Shown here piece by piece: positions 26,438 to 34,522 of a stretch of DNA of 64,000 nucleotides; within the stretch, counting starts at the first letter, position 1, and each line of letters opens with the position of its first letter. Both the position numbers and the translations under genes were made by a program. The DNA comes from CACIAM-69d sp001698445 (GTDB lineage Bacteria > Cyanobacteriota > Cyanobacteriia > CACIAM-69d). The stretch is from assembly GCF_043235035.1 (NCBI RefSeq), contig NZ_JAZAQF010000028.1, positions 186,001 through 250,000 on the forward strand. Direction: 5' to 3'. A model generated the notes under the pieces. It did not search any database and was not told the DNA's origin. It was given only the letters and a program-made list of their open reading frames with translations.

Positions 26438-29263
26438 TCAGCCATCCTGGACACAACGACAGGCCGATGAGGCTTCGCAAAACTGACAGGCTTTGTATTC
26501 CCGATCGGGATCCACGGGATATTCCCCTGCGGCCAGGTGGTGGCGCAACCGTTGCACCAAAGCTCCCACCTCTGGGTTGTCACTGGTGAGCGGTTGAGGC
26601 GAGACGAGTTTCGCTTCCCGCAAGCTGTAGTAATAGGCCTTGGCGACGGGGGTTTCGGGAGCCAGTTGGGCGGCGGCGCTGGCATAAACCAACAGTTGCA
26701 CATCCAGGTTTGCTTGGCCGGTTTGGTCTTTGACTTTGGCTCCTTCAGCTTTGCCAGTTTTGTAATCAATCAGAACCAAGCCATCGGGGGACTGATCCAC
26801 CCGATCGATCATGCCCTTCACCTTCAGACCCAGCCACTCCCCTTCAAAGGGCACTTCGCAATGGAGGATTGTGGATTCGGCGGGTAGAAAGGTGTCTTGC
26901 AAAATTAACCACTGCAATTGGGCCAGGAGTTCTTGGCGCTGGGCTGTCCAGGTGAGGTGGCGCGGCAGTTGCAGTTCGGTGGCCGCTTCGGTCAGCCAGG
27001 TTTCGAGGGCCGCCAACCGTTGCTCAGGGTCATTGAAAACGGGTGCTTGCCGATCGCGCTGTTGTTCTCCCAGTTTTTGCAAAACGCGGTGGTAAAGGTT
27101 GCCTTTGCTGTTGCGGGGCAAGTCGGCTTCGGTTTCTTGGGGTTCTTGGAGCCGCAGGACGCGCCGCGCGAAGTATTTGAACGGACATTGCCCCAGGTCG
27201 GTGATTTGAGAGGCGCTGAAGGTATGCCGATCGGGATCCATGGTGGCGAAGGAGCCAAGGAAACCGTGAAACGCCAAATCTTCCGGGCGATCGGGCTGGC
27301 CGCCGCGCAATCGTTGGTATTCCATTCGCCAAGCTCGCTCTAGCACTGGGCCGAAGGGATCCTGGGCCAGGTCTGCGGGGCGATCGGGGCGGGTTAAAAA
27401 CCGCTGCCAACTGGCCAAAGGGCTGACATCGGGAACCGGCTCCGGCTCAGTGGGTTTGATTTGGGGATCGCGGAGCAGGGCGCTGGGGGATTGGGGTTGC
27501 TGGCCGTGCCACTGGGGATAGCTAAACACCAATTGCTCTTGGATGGTGGCAAAGGCGGCGCTGTTGTGGAGGCGTTCTTGATCTGCCAGTTCGGCAGTGC
27601 CAGCCATCGGAAACCCGGCTTGGGTGAGGGCGCGTCGATCGAACCAGTCGAGGGCTAGATCTGGGGCGATCGGGGCGGGCCACCAGCCTTCCACCATCCC
27701 CAGGGCAAATCCGTAGCGATATTGGGCCCCAATCAGGCTGGCGGGGCTGTGCAATTCCACGCCCCCTCGGCCGGGGTGACGGGGCACGGAAATTAAGCTC
27801 AACAGTTCCCGCAATTCCTGGGCAAAGTTGGCCAGGGTTAATGTTTCGTGGCTGGGACGGGCTAGCTCAATCAGGTGGTGATTCAGGCTGCTGAGGGCGT
27901 TGGCTTCACTGGGCCAATGCTGTGCGCCCGATCGAATCTCCAGCGATCGGGCACAGTCCTGCACCCAACTCACCCACTGCTCACGGGTGGCACTGCGGTG
28001 GGCCGATTGGGCCGGTGGGGCCAAATCGGTGAGATCAAGACCGGCATGAATCCAGGCCTTGGGGCGATCGGGGCGTAGGCGGCGGGCCGTTTCCCATTGA
28101 CCTTCTAGGCGATCGCGCCCGAGCGGGTGGCGCAATAATTGCACCGCTGGCTCATAGGCCCATTGTTGTTGGGCCGCTTCCAGCAGGCATTGCACCCAAT
28201 GGCCCACCCGCGTTTGCGTGAGGGGCACGCCGTACAGCAACCGCACCGGAACTTCAAATTCCTGCGCCACCTCCAACAGCTTGGGCCCGTAGCGTTGCTC
28301 ATCGCGGGCAATCAGCACCATTTGGTTCGCCGGTACACCCTGATGAAGATGCTGTTTGATCTTGGCCAGAACCCAACGCACCTCGTCCTCCAGGGTGGGA
28401 AAGGCGATCGCCCGTTGCCAGGGTTGGCATTCGGTTGGGGAGGCTGTTGCCTCGGATTCCGCAGAGAATTCCGCAAAGAATTCCGCAGCCGATCGCACCG
28501 TCCAGCCCCGCTGTTCCCAGGCCGGTAGCAGCCGATGCAAAGCCGGGTCATCTGGCCACCAAAGGCAACTGCCGGGCCCCGCCAGGGCATCGATAAGGGC
28601 GATCGCATCGGGAGCCAAGTATCCATAGCCCCACAGGCCCAACACCAGGGGATCTACTGCGCCCTGGGCGATCGCCTGGGCCGCCTGTCCATAAATTTGG
28701 GCCGCATCTAGTCGATCGGCTGGTCGATCAACAGCTCGCCGCTGAATGGATTGATCGCCCAGTTGTTGATCGCCCCATTTCTGATCGCTCAGTTGTTGAT
28801 CACCCAATTTCTGATCGCCCAATTTCTGATCGCCCGATAATTGCAGTGCTTGCAAATAAGCCTGGGCAATGGTCACCAACCGCCGCGCCCGATCGCTCAA
28901 GGTGGGTTCCTGGGCCGCCATCGCCAGGGACCAGCCGTTGTGCAACATTTCCCGAATCACGGGGGCGATCGTATTGGCATATTGACCCGCTTCCACCTCA
29001 GGCCAAACCGCCGCCACAGCCGAGCGCAAAGCTCGCTGACGCATCAGCACCGGAGCCAGGTTGCCCTCCAGTCGCAACCGCTTTAGGAGTTGATCGAGAG
29101 ACTGAGCCTGCACCCCGATCGCCCGAGCCGCCTGCCGGGTAGGGGTCAGCACCCAATCAAAGGGGCCCCAAAGACCTTGGGCGATCGCCCGTTGCACCTG
29201 GGCGGCCTTGGCTCCCAGCCAGATTGTTCTTGAGGTGTTGACGCTCGATCGGTTCGCGGTCAT
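26438..29263 (-). CDS. AddB-like PD-(D/E)XK nuclease / helicase-fold protein
   Basis: Protein of 941 residues. The N-terminal two thirds show a degenerate superfamily I helicase fold lacking a P-loop, as in AddB. The C-terminal nuclease domain has the motifs FSASQITDLGQCPFKYFARR (first Cys near 680), EVPFEGEWLGLKVKGMIDRVD and LIDYKTGKAEG, with catalytic D, D and K, and ends with CQFCEASSACRC, so four cysteines could hold an iron-sulphur cluster as in AddB. It likely resects DNA ends in recombinational repair with an AddA-like partner, which is not in this window. Residues about 142-171 are an insertion encoded by a 15-bp tandem repeat (LGDQK units). Confidence 0.85.
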   Translation of the reverse strand: MTANRSSVNTSRTIWLGAKAAQVQRAIAQGLWGPFDWVLTPTRQAARAIGVQAQSLDQLLKRLRLEGNLAPVLMRQRALRSAVAAVWPEVEAGQYANTIAPVIREMLHNGWSLAMAAQEPTLSDRARRLVTIAQAYLQALQLSGDQKLGDQKLGDQQLSDQKWGDQQLGDQSIQRRAVDRPADRLDAAQIYGQAAQAIAQGAVDPLVLGLWGYGYLAPDAIALIDALAGPGSCLWWPDDPALHRLLPAWEQRGWTVRSAAEFFAEFSAESEATASPTECQPWQRAIAFPTLEDEVRWVLAKIKQHLHQGVPANQMVLIARDEQRYGPKLLEVAQEFEVPVRLLYGVPLTQTRVGHWVQCLLEAAQQQWAYEPAVQLLRHPLGRDRLEGQWETARRLRPDRPKAWIHAGLDLTDLAPPAQSAHRSATREQWVSWVQDCARSLEIRSGAQHWPSEANALSSLNHHLIELARPSHETLTLANFAQELRELLSLISVPRHPGRGGVELHSPASLIGAQYRYGFALGMVEGWWPAPIAPDLALDWFDRRALTQAGFPMAGTAELADQERLHNSAAFATIQEQLVFSYPQWHGQQPQSPSALLRDPQIKPTEPEPVPDVSPLASWQRFLTRPDRPADLAQDPFGPVLERAWRMEYQRLRGGQPDRPEDLAFHGFLGSFATMDPDRHTFSASQITDLGQCPFKYFARRVLRLQEPQETEADLPRNSKGNLYHRVLQKLGEQQRDRQAPVFNDPEQRLAALETWLTEAATELQLPRHLTWTAQRQELLAQLQWLILQDTFLPAESTILHCEVPFEGEWLGLKVKGMIDRVDQSPDGLVLIDYKTGKAEGAKVKDQTGQANLDVQLLVYASAAAQLAPETPVAKAYYYSLREAKLVSPQPLTSDNPEVGALVQRLRHHLAAGEYPVDPDREYKACQFCEASSACRCVQDG
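28751..28840. repeat. six 15-bp tandem units inside the AddB-like gene
   Basis: Six in-frame 15-bp units alternate between TTGATCGCCCAGTTG and CTGATCGCCCAATTT types and encode repeats of (L/W)(G/S)DQ(K/Q). Each carries GATCGC, part of the HIP1 octamer. The insertion lies in a linker between helicase-like subdomains, so it is probably tolerated as a flexible loop. Confidence 0.85.
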
Positions 29264-29327
29264 GGACAGTTAGGGATCCTGAAATTGGGCAGCCTGCGGG
29301 CATGGGGAAAGTGATCGATCGCAAAAC

Positions 29328-30533
29328 CTAGCGGCGACGGCGACCAGAGCGGCGCACCCGATCCCAGGTCGATCGCACATCCCGCAACGAGAGGCGACGA
29401 CGGCGCTTGTAATCGTCGTCATCATCATCGTCATCGTCCTCCACCGCCACTGCTGGATTGTCTGGCGGGGCAGATTCCGTCACCGGCAATTCAGCGGGCG
29501 GCAATTCAGCGGGCAGTTGCGCCAGCAGGGTGCGGGCTTGGGTCGCAGAATCAAAATCTTGCTGTTGCGAAAACAGTTCCACGGCTTTGTTTAAGTCCGA
29601 TCGGGCCTGATTGGCTTGGTCTTCGGCAAAGTGGATTACCCCCCGCAGCAGATAGGCCGTTGCCCGTTGACTATCCAAGGCAATTGCTTGGTCTAAGTCC
29701 GCCATTGCCCCGGCCGCATCGCCAAATTCATAGCGAGTTTCCGCCCGATAGAGATATGGATCAACAAAATCTCCCTTGGCGGTAATCGATCGATTGAAGG
29801 ACTCCAGTGCCGATCGATAGTCTTGGAGGGCAATTTGCGCCAACCCTTGCCCCAACAGAGCCTCCGCCATCTTGGGGTTGTGAGCCAGGGCCTGCTGAAA
29901 CCAAGCGATCGCCTCGCGGTAGCGTTCGTTGTTCAGTTCCTCAACCCCGCGATTGTTAAATTCCACCGCCTGCACTGACACGGTCAATTGCTGCTCAATC
30001 GCTGCTAGGTTCGATCGATAGGTGGCTAGCTTGCTTTGAATCACTGCCCCCGTCAACGCATCTGGCGGCAGACTCGCCAACGTTTGAATGGCCAACTGCC
30101 ATTGCTGCTTGGCCTGTTGCCAAACGGCCGGTGGGTGGGGCGGATTTTGCACCAAGCGGGCGGCTTTCATGGCCGCATTTTCAGCGGTGTTCAGGCCCCG
30201 GGCGATCGTCAGCTCGCGGTTAATGGCGGCTTGCTGCTCTTTGAGCGTGGGCAATTGGGCTTGGGCCTGGTCATGGGGCAACAGGGGCCAAGGGGGGATC
30301 AATTGCAGCCAATTGATTTGCTGGGTGAGTTGTTGGTTGGTTTCCGCAAGGCGGGGAATTGAAGGAGCCGATCGCGCTTGGCGGGCCTGGGTGAGCAAGG
30401 CGGGCGATCGACCCAACAGCCAGCTCGTTAGCCCCCAAAGACCACCCCCGATCGCCCCCACACCCAACAGCAACACCAACCAAACCAAACCCGAACTGCC
30501 AGATTCAGACGTTGTGGTTGTGACCTTTGGCAT
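29328..30533 (-). CDS. membrane-anchored TPR protein with Asp-run and Arg-rich tail
   Basis: Protein of 401 residues: a short N-terminus, one membrane helix (LVWLVLLLGVGAIGGGLWGLTSWLLG) near 16-41, a helical region to about 180, then at least four tetratricopeptide repeats (about 190-330: NRGVEELNNERYREAIAWFQQAL and following). The end has nine consecutive Asp residues, then KRRRR and a tail finishing SGRRRR. TPRs point to a protein-assembly or scaffold role. The opposite charges of the tail suggest a self-binding or membrane- or nucleic-acid-binding switch, which is inference. It is the last gene before tRNA-Val on the left side. Confidence 0.8.
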   Translation of the reverse strand: MPKVTTTTSESGSSGLVWLVLLLGVGAIGGGLWGLTSWLLGRSPALLTQARQARSAPSIPRLAETNQQLTQQINWLQLIPPWPLLPHDQAQAQLPTLKEQQAAINRELTIARGLNTAENAAMKAARLVQNPPHPPAVWQQAKQQWQLAIQTLASLPPDALTGAVIQSKLATYRSNLAAIEQQLTVSVQAVEFNNRGVEELNNERYREAIAWFQQALAHNPKMAEALLGQGLAQIALQDYRSALESFNRSITAKGDFVDPYLYRAETRYEFGDAAGAMADLDQAIALDSQRATAYLLRGVIHFAEDQANQARSDLNKAVELFSQQQDFDSATQARTLLAQLPAELPPAELPVTESAPPDNPAVAVEDDDDDDDDDYKRRRRLSLRDVRSTWDRVRRSGRRRR

Positions 30534-30833
30534 GGGCGAATGGTTCGGCTCTGAAGCGTTGTGAGTGAGCCGATAACCTACTCACGGAATTCTATCACCG
30601 CCCATCGTGGATACAGGCAATATTTAGATGCAGTCAACATTCTTGATTGCTGTTCGCTCAATCATCAATCGCTGAGCTACTGAGATGAGTCCTCGGCAGT
30701 GATCACGGAGCTGAATCAACCATCAATCATTGAGCTAATTGGCGCTGAGCTGGTTGGTTAGTTCTTGGCAGGCGTTACGATGCCGATCCATTCGCCGCCA
30801 TTGAGTCTTGTTTACTATTGAGCCTTGTCTAAA
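30534..30833. other. intergenic stretch before tRNA-Val
   Basis: 300 bp with loosely repeated CATCAATCATTGAGCTAATTGG-like pieces (30655-30760), also seen as CAATCGCTGAGCTACTGAG. These look like a decayed tandem repeat. No gene is supported. Confidence 0.4.
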
Positions 30834-30905
<72 letters not shown>

Positions 30906-31395
30906 GCGCTCAGTGCGTTTCCGCCTTTGCAGAATCAAAGATTAGCATGGTGATCGCAATTGCTCAAGTCATTTGGCAAAAATTTTTGAACATTTTTTGA
31001 ACTTTCATTTGGAACTTGTTTGCCAATGCTCGCTTATCAGCCTTGATCGGGCAGTGGCGCAGGAGCTGAAACACCCTATTTTCAAGATTTTCAAGCGATC
31101 GAGGCTGATCGGGCGTAATCATTTTCAGGGCCGCTCCATTGGAACACCAATTCCACGGGCGATCGAACGGGGGCGATCGAACGGGGGTGACGCGATCGGC
31201 TGGTTGTAACCAAGGGCTGCATCCCCTTGCTTCCCACGATCCGACAACGACAGCATCAGGGTTTCAGGTGACTTGACGACACTCCCCAAGCCGGTTGTAA
31301 CGAAAAGCTTTGATTGTTTTTCGATTTTTGTAGTTTCCTATACGGGTGCTACAGCTAAAATAAATACCGGCTTTAGGTTGGTTGAGGCTGCTAGC
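30906..31395. other. intergenic stretch upstream of the ABC1 kinase, with a decayed MITE-like copy
   Basis: No supported gene. The piece at 31207-31287 resembles the MITE-like copies at 23750 and 39759: it shares CACGATC, CATCAGGGTTTCAGG and CTTGACGAC, but its ends are decayed. Downstream, the region around 31330-31380 holds a possible promoter (TATACGGG, TAAAATAAAT). Confidence 0.45.
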
Positions 31396-33147
31396 GTGAA
31401 CGCCACTTCGGTTCTTTTGGAAGATTTACGCGCTGGCACAACCAGCAATCGCGCTCGTCGCTACAATCCCAAGGAAATTGCCCGATTTTACGGCCGGCGA
31501 CCTTGGATTGGTATCTTGCGGCTGCTGCAAATTGCTTGGTTCAGTGCTGCATTCGTGTTTGGCTGGTTGGGCGATCAGTTGTTGGGCGAGCGGGCTGACC
31601 AAGTGGGCCAGCGAGCCGAGCAACTGCGTCAAATTTTGATTCACTTGGGCCCCACGTTCATCAAAGTTGGGCAAGCCCTGTCCACTCGGCCCGATCTGGT
31701 GCGGGTGGATTATTTGGCGGAACTCGAAAAACTTCAGGATCAGCTCCCGCCGTTTTCGACGGAACTGGCTTTCAGCATCATTGAAGCGGACTTGGATCGC
31801 CCCCTGCGGGACATCTTCCGCGAAATTTCTCCCGAACCGATCGCGGCGGCCAGCTTGGGACAGGTCTACCGCGCCAAGCTCTACAGCGGCGAGGACGTGG
31901 CCGTGAAAGTGCAGCGGCCGAATCTGCTGCCAACCTTGACTCTTGATTTGTACTTAATTCGCTGGTGTGCCAGTTGGGCTGCTCCTTGGCTGCCGCTCAA
32001 TTTGGGCCATGATTTGACCCTGATTGTGGATGAATTTGGCAGCAAACTTTTTGAAGAAATTGATTACCAAAACGAAGGACGCAACGCCGAGCGATTTGGT
32101 GAAAATTTCCGTGATGATCCCACGGTCAAAGTGCCAGTAATTTACTGGGACTACAGTAGCCATCGGGTGCTGACGCTGGAATGGATTGACGGCCTAAAGC
32201 TGACCAACACGGACTCGGTGCGGGAAGCGGGTCTGGATCGGGATTCTTTGATCGGGATTGGGGTCACTTCTGGCCTGCGACAGCTTCTAGAATTTGGCTT
32301 TTTTCATGCGGATCCCCATCCGGGAAATCTGTTTGCCCTGCGCGATGGTCGAATGGCTTACATTGATTTTGGGATGATGGATCAGTTAAACGAATCCACC
32401 AAGGAAACGATCGTGGATTCGGTGGTGCATTTGTTGAACCGGAAGTATGAGGAATTGGCGGGGGATTTTGTACGCCTCGGCTTCCTAGCTCCGAATACGA
32501 ATATTCGTCCCATTATTCCGGCGTTGGAGTCGGTTTTGGGCGAGGCGATCGGGCGGAATGTGGGCAGCTTCAACTTCAAAACTGTCACCGATCGGTTCTC
32601 GGAATTGATGTATGACTATCCGTTCCGAGTGCCGGCCAAATTTGCCTTGATTATTCGATCGCTCGTCACCCAAGAGGGCTTGGCTCTGAGTTTGAACCCT
32701 CAGTTCAAAATTTTGGAAATTGCCTATCCTTACGTGGCGCGACGGTTGTTGATGGGAGAATCGCCCCAACTGCGTCGCCGTCTGATTGAAGTGCTGTTTG
32801 AAGATGGCAAATTTCAATGGACACGCCTGGAAAATATGCTGGCGATCGCCCGTTCAGATTCCGGGTTTGACCTGGTTCCCACCGCCGGTTTGGGATTGCG
32901 CTACTTGATGTCCGAAGAGGGGCAATTGCTGCGCCAACGGTTGTTGCTAGCCCTAGTGGAAGACGATCGCCTCCATGGGGCTGAATTGCAACGCCTGTGG
33001 GATTTGGTGAAGGATGATTTGGAACCCAGTCGCCTGATGCAGGTGGCGTTGGATACGGCTTGGGATGCGATCGCTGAGTTTTCACGCGATCGGGCTGCTC
33101 AATTGTTGCCCACTTGGGGCGCACCGGCTGCCGCTTTTAAAAGTTAG
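31396..33147 (+). CDS. ABC1/UbiB-family atypical protein kinase
   Basis: Protein of 583 residues from GTG 31396, chosen because GAGG precedes it by about 8 bp and the upstream extension to 31273 is unconserved-looking promoter DNA. It carries the family marks KxGQ (FIKVGQALSTRPDLV), SLGQVYRA, VAVKVQRP, EIDYQNEGRNAERF, FFHADPHPGNL and the DFG motif YIDFGMMD. In plastids and cyanobacteria such proteins act on prenylquinone and tocopherol metabolism and stress responses; biochemical target unknown. A hydrophobic segment near residues 38-55 may be amphipathic. Placed alone after tRNA-Val and followed by cysH in the opposite direction. Confidence 0.92.
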   Translation: MNATSVLLEDLRAGTTSNRARRYNPKEIARFYGRRPWIGILRLLQIAWFSAAFVFGWLGDQLLGERADQVGQRAEQLRQILIHLGPTFIKVGQALSTRPDLVRVDYLAELEKLQDQLPPFSTELAFSIIEADLDRPLRDIFREISPEPIAAASLGQVYRAKLYSGEDVAVKVQRPNLLPTLTLDLYLIRWCASWAAPWLPLNLGHDLTLIVDEFGSKLFEEIDYQNEGRNAERFGENFRDDPTVKVPVIYWDYSSHRVLTLEWIDGLKLTNTDSVREAGLDRDSLIGIGVTSGLRQLLEFGFFHADPHPGNLFALRDGRMAYIDFGMMDQLNESTKETIVDSVVHLLNRKYEELAGDFVRLGFLAPNTNIRPIIPALESVLGEAIGRNVGSFNFKTVTDRFSELMYDYPFRVPAKFALIIRSLVTQEGLALSLNPQFKILEIAYPYVARRLLMGESPQLRRRLIEVLFEDGKFQWTRLENMLAIARSDSGFDLVPTAGLGLRYLMSEEGQLLRQRLLLALVEDDRLHGAELQRLWDLVKDDLEPSRLMQVALDTAWDAIAEFSRDRAAQLLPTWGAPAAAFKS

Positions 33148-33161
33148 CCTGCAACCCGTGG

Positions 33162-33203
33162 TTAATTAACGCCAATTAATTAACGCCAATTAATTAACGC
33201 CAA
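33162..33203. repeat. three 14-bp tandem units
   Basis: Three exact copies of TTAATTAACGCCAA (33162-33175, 33176-33189, 33190-33203), each with the 8-bp palindrome TTAATTAA, directly after the ABC1 kinase stop codon. Function unknown; may have arisen by slippage. Confidence 0.9.
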
Positions 33204-33248
33204 CCAACGAAAACTCAACTGATGGGATCAGGGGCTTAAGCTGCGTAA

Positions 33249-33268
33249 CAAGGGGCTTAAGCCCCTTG
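33249..33268. repeat. perfect 20-bp palindrome
   Basis: CAAGGGGCTTAAGCCCCTTG is fully self-complementary. The same design, CAAGGGGTTTAAACCCCTTG, occurs at 60085-60104, and AAGCCCCTTG arms occur in the MITE-like copies at 23750 and 39759. It may be the collapsed form of those elements and may act as a terminator between the convergent ABC1 kinase and cysH genes. Confidence 0.85.
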
Positions 33269-33318
33269 TCTGTCATGGTTTTATCCGTTTTGGTTGTACT
33301 GATCGTTGGAGCACTAGC

Positions 33319-34062
33319 CTACTTTTGCTCGTTCAAGTTCACCGCATGGAGACCGCATTCTTTTTTGCCTGCATCTTCCCACCACCAACGACCTTCCCGC
33401 TCATGTTGGTTGGGCAATACGGGCCGAGTGCAAGGCTCACAACCAATGCTGATAAAGCCCTTTTCGTGAAGTGCGTTATAGGGCACTTCATAGGCGCGAA
33501 TGTACATCCAAACATCGCTGGAAGACCAATTAGCCAGCGGATTAAACTTCACCAATTGATGGTCGGGTGTGGAAAATCCGCCATCTACTTGCACGATCGG
33601 GACACTATCCCGAGTGGCAGGATTTTGATCTTTCCGTTGCCCCGTAATCCAAGCATCCAGAGTGGCTAATTTACGGCGCAGAGGTGCAACCTTACGGATG
33701 CCACAGCACTCTTTATGGCCATCTTCATAGAAGCTAAATAGCCCCTTGGCGTTCACCAATGCTTCTACGGCCGCTGCATCGGGAAACATTACATCGATCG
33801 AGATGTTGTAGCGTTGACGAACGCGATCGAGCAGTTGATAGGTTTCCGCATGTAACCGCCCCGTGTCCAGGGTGAAGACTTGAAAGGGCTTGCCCAATCG
33901 GTGAGCCATATCAATCAAAACCACATCCTCAGCGCCGCTGAAGGAAATGGCCATATTGTCATACAAACTCAGGGCCCGATCGAGAATTTTTTGGGGGCTT
34001 TCATTCTCTAATTCCTGAGCCAAACTGTTAATGTCAATGGCGGGGGCAGTTAAGGATGTCAC
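33319..34062 (-). CDS. cysH: adenylylsulfate/phosphoadenylylsulfate reductase (CysH type)
   Basis: Thiol-dependent reductase forming sulfite from APS or PAPS in assimilatory sulfur reduction. It is 247 residues from GTG 34062, which has GGGAG 10 bp upstream; a longer open frame to 34248 adds unconserved residues. PP-loop-type SFSGAEDVVL near 36, substrate residues LDTGRLHAET, the pair ECCGIRK, a later GCEPCTR and the C-terminal KKECGLH are visible. The CC...CxxC pattern is that of [4Fe-4S] enzymes that prefer APS, so APS reductase activity is more likely than strict PAPS reductase. No other sulfur genes are adjacent. Confidence 0.93.
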   Translation of the reverse strand: MTSLTAPAIDINSLAQELENESPQKILDRALSLYDNMAISFSGAEDVVLIDMAHRLGKPFQVFTLDTGRLHAETYQLLDRVRQRYNISIDVMFPDAAAVEALVNAKGLFSFYEDGHKECCGIRKVAPLRRKLATLDAWITGQRKDQNPATRDSVPIVQVDGGFSTPDHQLVKFNPLANWSSSDVWMYIRAYEVPYNALHEKGFISIGCEPCTRPVLPNQHEREGRWWWEDAGKKECGLHAVNLNEQK

Positions 34063-34522
34063 AGTTGGTGTTCTCCCTTGGATCGTGATGGGAATTGAGC
34101 ACAATTGAGTGGGAAGCGAACGGCAAGGCAATCCCACCCAATTTTCTGAAATGCTGAAGTCCAAGGGATCCATTCTATGATGGCGGCGACCATTCAGGGC
34201 TGGCGTTGCGGCCTGGACTGAAGGGGATCCACAATCGATCGTGAGCAAACGGCCGCCGGTTGGAAAAAAGCCGGGTCAATGGCAGCAACCATGCATCCAA
34301 GCCGGCCAATCTTGTCACCGAAGCGATCGCGACTTGACATTTACCGAAATTTCTTCCACTCTGTCCAATTAGTCTTTACGGCTAGTCTTTGCAGCCACTT
34401 CGATCGCCCGTTTTGTCCCGATCGCGTCGTCCGCCTCAGCCTGTGACCGCGATCGCGCTGTCATCTATCCAAGTTTCGATCTATCTATATATTAGGAATA
34501 CTGGGTCAGCCCTCCGCCATCC
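34063..34522. other. intergenic stretch between divergent cysH and topA
   Basis: 460 bp that should hold both promoters. A+T-rich TATCTATATATTAGG at about 34480-34497 lies close to the topA start and could be its -10 region. Nothing else is recognised. Confidence 0.4.
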
